Below are positions 6,727 through 9,432 of a stretch of 9,432 bases of DNA, one piece after another. The DNA comes from JACPDD01 sp040900105. Its GTDB lineage: Bacteria; Patescibacteriota; Microgenomatia; Levybacterales; UBA12049. A model generated the notes under the pieces. It was not told the DNA's origin and made no database searches. It was given only the letters and a program-made list of their open reading frames with translations. Each line of letters starts with the position of its first letter. Position 1 is the stretch's first letter. The translations under genes were made by a program, and so were the position numbers. The DNA lies in the NCBI GenBank assembly GCA_040900105.1, contig JBBDZP010000002.1, forward strand, positions 1 to 9,432, written 5' to 3'.

Positions 6727-6801
6727 TTATAAATCATGGAGACCTGCCCGCCATCGGCTATCGCCGTAAGGCGTCTGCAGGCGGGAAAACTTATCAAACA
6801 T
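6727..6801 (-). CDS. Possible 24-codon upstream ORF of mreB
   Basis: The frame starts at ATG 6801 and ends with TAA at 6729-6727, two bases before the mreB ATG. Its first five residues (MFDKF) equal those of MreB, because it begins in the duplicated copy of the mreB start. The rest is a translation of the palindromic repeat, so the peptide itself is unlikely to be functional. The TATAAT box ends nine bases before its ATG, so ribosomes on the mRNA would meet this start first and could restart at mreB. Whether it is translated is unknown. Confidence 0.4.
   Translation of the reverse strand: MFDKFSRLQTPYGDSRWRAGLHDL
6743..6785. repeat. Intergenic palindromic element upstream of mreB
   Basis: An outer stem CCCGCC (6747-6752) pairs with GGCGGG (6780-6785). 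It encloses an inner hairpin CGCC-GTAA-GGCG (6762-6773). The element begins CCTGCC, like the one inside mreB at 5917, and is far more GC-rich than the surrounding DNA. It lies between the two copies of the mreB start repeat. Confidence 0.75.
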
Positions 6802-6803
6802 AT
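6791..6803. repeat. Direct repeat upstream of mreB, copy U
   Basis: Exact 13-base match to 6714-6726. It carries a start codon (6801-6799) followed on the minus strand by TTTGATAAG, mirroring the mreB start. Confidence 0.75.
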
Positions 6804-6810
6804 AGATAAG

Positions 6811-6839
6811 ATTATATGCCAATAGTGAAGGGGGCGCAA
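6811..6839 (-). promoter_or_regulatory. Likely mreB promoter
   Basis: A perfect TATAAT (6816-6811) lies 17 bases downstream of TTGCGC (6839-6834, a weak -35). Expected transcription start is near 6804, just upstream of the ATG at 6801. Relative to the annotated mreB ATG this leaves a leader of about 80 bases made of the palindromic element. Confidence 0.5.
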
Positions 6840-6909
6840 GGCTCGGACCTAAGATTTATCGTAATCAGTTCGCATTTCTAACTTCCCTGTGGTGGCAATT
6901 CATTTTTCA

Positions 6910-7161
6910 TCATACATCTGCGCGGTCTGTAAACCAAAAGCTATCCCAATGACTTACAGGTTTTTGTTCGGAAGTTACGGACACAGCTTCATTTGGGCCC
7001 TCTTCTGTCTTTGGGCTATCTGGATGTTGTCCGGGCAAAGATTGCGCAGTAGCATGCTCTCTTGAAGTTCCCAGACCTCGTTCTTTTCTTATCTGTGCAG
7101 CATTTTCTGCAGCGATTTTTGCTAAATCCGTGCTATTGCGCGGTGGTAATCTTTCACTCAT
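6910..7161 (-). CDS. Hypothetical 83-residue protein
   Basis: I do not recognise it. The protein is small, polar and probably soluble. A helix-forming Ala/Lys/Glu-rich segment (about 10-30, with LAKIAAENAAQIRKERG) is followed by a Pro/Ser/Glu-rich, probably disordered region (about 40-65) and an aromatic C-terminus (HWDSFWFTDRADV). There is no signal peptide or membrane helix. The main support for a real gene is a strong promoter (perfect TTGACA, 17-base spacer, TTTAAT) that ends 8 bases before the ATG. It stops with TGA about 70 bases before the mreB promoter, on the same strand. No clear terminator was seen between them. Confidence 0.6.
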   Translation of the reverse strand: MSERLPPRNSTDLAKIAAENAAQIRKERGLGTSREHATAQSLPGQHPDSPKTEEGPNEAVSVTSEQKPVSHWDSFWFTDRADV

Positions 7162-7169
7162 CTGCCCAT

Positions 7170-7198
7170 ATTAAACTCCCAAAACTAATATTTGTCAA
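7170..7198 (-). promoter_or_regulatory. Strong promoter of the 83-residue gene (leaderless)
   Basis: TTGACA (7198-7193, perfect) and TTTAAT (7175-7170, 5 of 6) are 17 bases apart. Eight bases separate the -10 box from the ATG at 7161, so the mRNA would have almost no leader. TAATAT, two bases further down (7173-7168), could be an alternative -10 with a 19-base spacer. Confidence 0.6.
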
Positions 7199-7205
7199 TA
7201 AGCTC

Positions 7206-7234
7206 TTGTCGGAGAATTTCCAATGTGTTACGAT
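7206..7234 (+). promoter_or_regulatory. Possible promoter for the foldable leader and ligase gene
   Basis: TTGTCG (7206-7211, 4 of 6) and TACGAT (7229-7234, 4 of 6) are 17 bases apart, and a TGT precedes the -10 box (extended -10 form). Transcription from about 7241 would give a leader of roughly 240 bases for the gene at 7479. It sits close to the divergent promoter at 7170-7198. Confidence 0.35.
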
Positions 7235-7240
7235 AGGAAA

Positions 7241-7275
7241 ATTAGCAATTAGCAGCTAGCGTTTAGTTCTAAATT
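7241..7275. repeat. Intergenic heptamer array
   Basis: Five in-register heptamers: ATTAGCA, ATTAGCA, GCTAGCG, TTTAGTT, CTAAATT. The TAG-centred units resemble the CTAGTTG units found inside the ligase gene at 8157-8184. Confidence 0.55.
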
Positions 7276-7291
7276 CAATGCAAGCATTGAA
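7274..7291. repeat. Perfect inverted repeat
   Basis: TTCAATGC (7274-7281) and GCATTGAA (7284-7291) are perfect inverted repeats two bases apart. It could be a dimeric-regulator operator just downstream of the candidate promoter, or an RNA hairpin in the leader. It partly overlaps the end of the heptamer array. Confidence 0.6.
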
Positions 7292-7317
7292 AGCAGCGCG
7301 TTAAATATTCTTGAAGT

Positions 7318-7463
7318 GAGCTGTCAGGGGGAACCCGTGGATTCGGAGGGGGTGTTATCACCCGACTAGCGAACGGGAAGAATATAGCGACCTTTCACCT
7401 GCTTGCGAGTTTTTGCTTCTTTTGGCGGTGCAAAAGAAGAGAGGAAAGTTTTCTCGGAGAAAA
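7318..7463 (+). ncRNA. Candidate structured RNA or 5' leader, family unknown
   Basis: Several helices can be drawn. GGGTG-TTAT-CACCC (7350-7363) is nested inside CCCGT (7334-7338) paired with ACGGG (7373-7377). The CCC at 7334-7336 could instead pair with the GGG at 7328-7330, an alternative fold of the kind used by switches. Downstream, CTTCTTTTG (7416-7424) pairs perfectly with CAAAAGAAG (7431-7439), and TTTTCT (7449-7454) pairs with AGAAAA (7458-7463) just before the ligase start. No T-run follows either hairpin, so these are not intrinsic terminators. The GC content of 7318-7377 is clearly above its surroundings. It may be a cis-regulatory leader of the gene at 7479 or a free small RNA. 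I could not assign it to a known class. Confidence 0.4.
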
Positions 7464-7478
7464 GAAAAATAACAATAA

Positions 7479-9432
7479 ATGAAAATCATAAAATTTGCAG
7501 ACCGCGTCCTCAAGATTTCTTTTTATCTCCTCTTCCTTCTCATCCCACTACTTTTTACAAATGACACTAGTGAGCTTTTTGAATTTAATAAGATGTGGGG
7601 CGTATTTGCCATCACCATTACCATAACCGCAGCGTGGATTGTCAAAATGATTGCCCAGAAAAGATTCTTTTTACAAAGAACTCCCCTTGATATACCAATT
7701 CTGCTCTTTCTCTCTTCTCAGGTTATCTCAACAATTTTCTCCCTGGATACTCACACATCTCTGTGGGGATACTATTCAAGGTTTAACGGTGGGCTCTTGT
7801 CAACAATTTCCTACCTACTTCTTTACTATGCTTTTGTTTCGAATTTTCTAAATTTTCAGATTATAAAAAAATTGCTTGTTTTTGGGCTAATCTCCGGGAC
7901 AGCCGTTGCGCTTTGGGGGCTTCCCTCTCATTTTGGATATGACCCAACCTGCCTTCTTTTTAAAGGAAACTTTGACGTTTCATGCTGGACAGTTGATTTT
8001 CAGCCAAAACTTAGAATCTTTTCAACTCTAGGACAGCCCAATTGGCTTGCAGCATATCTGGCCATCCTGTTACCCCTTGCTATCGCAATGGGAATATCAA
8101 ATATCAAATATCAAATATCAAATAAATTCCAAAAATTAAAATTTCTAAAAACTAATCTAGTTGCTAGTGGCTATTTTCTAGTTGCTTTTCTCTTTTCGCT
8201 CGATCTTCTTTATACCAAATCTCAATCAGGATTTTTAGGGGCAGTTTTAGCGCTCTTAGTTTTTACAGGGCTGCCGCTGTATCAGGAGTCCCGAAAAGGA
8301 AAAAAATTCTCAAATATCCTAAAGGCGCGGGAAACCAAAGTGTTACTTGCTCCTCTTTTGATATTTCTGTTAACTGTATTTTTTGTCGGCTCCCCAATTG
8401 AAAAATTAAACTCTTTTTCCTATCAAGGACTCACAACAAAAGTTACAAGCAGTGTTTCTAAACCGGCTATTCAAAGTTCGGTTCCGGCTCTTGAGTTAAA
8501 CATTACGGGATCGGGAGAAATCCGCTCTATTGTCTGGAAAGGAGCGTTAGACATTTGGAAACATTATCCTGTTTTTGGATCCGGTGTTGAAACATTTGCT
8601 TATGCTTATTACAAATACCGTCCGGTAGAGCACAACTCAACATCCGAATGGAACTATCTTTACAACAAAGCCCACAACGAATACTTAAATTATCTGGCAA
8701 CTACCGGAGCTTTTGGGTTTTTAACCTATCTTTTTATGGTTTTTTACTTCCTTTATATTTCCTTCAAGAAATTACTCAAAAATGGTCAATTGCTTACCCT
8801 TGCTCTTCTTTCCGGCTATATAAGCATTCTGGGCACTAATTTCTTTGGATTTTCCGTCGTAGTAATAAATATTTACTTTTTTCTAATTCCCGCGTTTGTT
8901 CTTGCCGGACTTGGAATGATTGATACAAGACGCGTAGTTTTCTGGCCGCTCCAATCCGAAGAATCAAAAATAAAACTTTCAAAACTTCAAAGATTTGCAG
9001 TAGCGGTAGTCACGATTACCGCTCTGTATCTCTTGTTTACTCTTTTTAGATTTTGGGCTGCGGACAAGGCTTATTATATGGGGTACAATCTTGACCGTGC
9101 GCAGCAGTATCAGCAGGCCTATTCCTTTCTTGCCCAGGCAGTACAAGACAGAGGTGATGAGCCCGTTTTCCAGGATGAATTTGCGCTCAATAACGCAGTT
9201 CTTGCAGCGTCCCTTATTAGTCTGAATCAAACGCTGCCGGCAACGCAGTCTGCTCAGGATGAACCTATTATAAACGCGCTGTTGCAAAGCGCCACGGGAT
9301 TAAGCGATAAAATTATAAATGAACACCCAAATAATATTGTTTTTTGGAAAAGCAGAGTAAGGCTTTTTTATACACTCTCCCAGGTTGATGAAAAGTATTT
9401 ACCAAAAGCGCTTGGAGCAATTAGAAAAGCCC
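7479..9432 (+). CDS. O-antigen ligase/polymerase-family membrane protein with C-terminal TPR-like region (3' truncated)
   Basis: The frame is open from ATG 7479 to the window end: 651 codons with no stop. Many hydrophobic helices fill the first 525 residues. The central segment has the Wzy_C/O-antigen-ligase signature: RSIVWKGALDIWKHYPVFGSG from Arg349, then AHNEYLNYLATTGAFG with His399 and Glu402, lying in a large extracytoplasmic loop (about 307-410). Family members join or polymerise lipid-linked glycans outside the membrane. After a last helix (about 505-525) comes a soluble helical region from about 529, with AYSFLAQAVQ-type repeats resembling TPRs, cut by the window edge. Ligase, polymerase and protein O-glycosylation roles cannot be told apart from sequence. 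Residues about 206-236, between two membrane helices, are encoded by heptamer-periodic DNA. No convincing Shine-Dalgarno site is present. Confidence 0.88.
   Translation, partial: MKIIKFADRVLKISFYLLFLLIPLLFTNDTSELFEFNKMWGVFAITITITAAWIVKMIAQKRFFLQRTPLDIPILLFLSSQVISTIFSLDTHTSLWGYYSRFNGGLLSTISYLLLYYAFVSNFLNFQIIKKLLVFGLISGTAVALWGLPSHFGYDPTCLLFKGNFDVSCWTVDFQPKLRIFSTLGQPNWLAAYLAILLPLAIAMGISNIKYQISNKFQKLKFLKTNLVASGYFLVAFLFSLDLLYTKSQSGFLGAVLALLVFTGLPLYQESRKGKKFSNILKARETKVLLAPLLIFLLTVFFVGSPIEKLNSFSYQGLTTKVTSSVSKPAIQSSVPALELNITGSGEIRSIVWKGALDIWKHYPVFGSGVETFAYAYYKYRPVEHNSTSEWNYLYNKAHNEYLNYLATTGAFGFLTYLFMVFYFLYISFKKLLKNGQLLTLALLSGYISILGTNFFGFSVVVINIYFFLIPAFVLAGLGMIDTRRVVFWPLQSEESKIKLSKLQRFAVAVVTITALYLLFTLFRFWAADKAYYMGYNLDRAQQYQQAYSFLAQAVQDRGDEPVFQDEFALNNAVLAASLISLNQTLPATQSAQDEPIINALLQSATGLSDKIINEHPNNIVFWKSRVRLFYTLSQVDEKYLPKALGAIRKA
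8094..8184. repeat. 91-base heptamer-periodic block inside the ligase-family gene
   Basis: Four perfect copies of ATATCAA (8094-8121) are followed by degenerate units and then, in the same 7-base register, CTAGTTG, CTAGTGG, CTATTTT, CTAGTTG (8157-8184). It encodes about 30 residues (206-236) in a loop and the edge of a membrane helix. Changing the count by one unit would shift the reading frame. Confidence 0.75.

Larger units (their letters stand above)
7162..7478. other. 317-base gene-free region between divergent genes
   Basis: I find no convincing ORF on either strand here. From left to right it holds the promoter of the minus-strand small gene, a possible plus-strand promoter, a heptamer array (7241-7275), a perfect inverted repeat (7274-7291), a GC-rich foldable segment (about 7318-7380) and two further hairpins (7416-7439 and 7449-7463). 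No match to a tRNA, rRNA, SRP RNA, tmRNA or riboswitch consensus that I know was recognised. Confidence 0.7.

Noticed and set aside
6727..6909. Insertion sequence or transposase upstream of mreB
   Set aside because: Only a short palindrome and a small direct repeat are present; there is no transposase frame or long terminal repeat.
1943..7161. Alternative genetic code with UGA read as Gly or Trp
   Set aside because: UGA ends mreC and mreD at ATGA overlaps and also ends the 83-residue gene. No in-frame UGA occurs inside any gene, so the standard code fits.
7425..7431. GGCGGTG resembling an ops/JUMPstart antitermination element before a glycan gene
   Set aside because: Incomplete match and it forms the loop of a simple hairpin; the rest of the JUMPstart sequence is missing.
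7441..7448. GAGGAAAG resembling a conserved piece of RNase P RNA
   Set aside because: Only eight bases match; the other conserved RNase P blocks are absent and the region is too short.
8094..8121. CRISPR-like direct repeats
   Set aside because: Units are 7 bases with no spacers and lie inside an open coding frame.
8979..9287. 102-codon minus-strand frame
   Set aside because: It lies opposite the continuous ligase-family frame and looks like an antisense shadow.

Overview
The window looks like a chromosomal stretch of a Candidate Phyla Radiation (Patescibacteria) bacterium, probably Microgenomates-like. This is inferred from several signs. Genes are compact and moderately AT-rich, and convincing Shine-Dalgarno sites are absent. 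There is a membrane-anchored protein with the four-cysteine pattern (ICPDG...GPNC...CP) that I associate with these genomes. Short palindromic repeats translate in frame as LPAGRQ and RPKAGRP tracts, and degenerate heptanucleotide arrays sit inside genes. UGA is a stop codon (ends of mreC, mreD and the 83-residue ORF) and never occurs inside a gene, so the code is standard.

Layout. Bases 1-1860 (+) carry two adjacent genes for anchored extracytoplasmic proteins. They share one domain type, present once in the first protein and twice in the second. Bases 1861-1942 separate these from a convergent block and hold a possible terminator for that block. Bases 1943-6724 (-) are the cell-shape cluster, transcribed as mreB, an unknown 147-residue gene, mreC, mreD and mrdA (PBP2). 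The mreC/mreD and mreD/mrdA junctions are 4-base ATGA overlaps. rodA is not in the window. Bases 6725-6909 hold the mreB promoter region, a palindromic repeat and a partial duplication of the mreB start. A small unknown gene lies at 6910-7161 (-). Bases 7162-7478 carry no gene but hold a heptamer array, a perfect inverted repeat and a strongly foldable segment. From 7479 (+) to the window end runs an incomplete O-antigen ligase/polymerase-family membrane protein with a C-terminal helical (TPR-like) region.

How it fits together. MreB filaments, MreC, MreD and PBP2 form the elongation machinery that builds the lateral wall. The ligase-like protein probably handles a surface glycan. The two anchored proteins are probably exposed outside the membrane; their roles are unknown.

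Most notable signals: (1) three start codons, all on the minus strand, have a -35/-10 pair ending only 6-9 bases before the ATG, which suggests leaderless transcription; (2) the mreB start is duplicated around a palindromic element, creating a 24-codon upstream ORF that stops 2 bases before mreB; (3) two kinds of palindromic repeat have been absorbed into the mreB protein; (4) heptamer-periodic DNA recurs in mrdA, the ligase gene and an intergenic region; (5) an unassigned foldable segment precedes the ligase gene. None of these proves a new system; they are leads.
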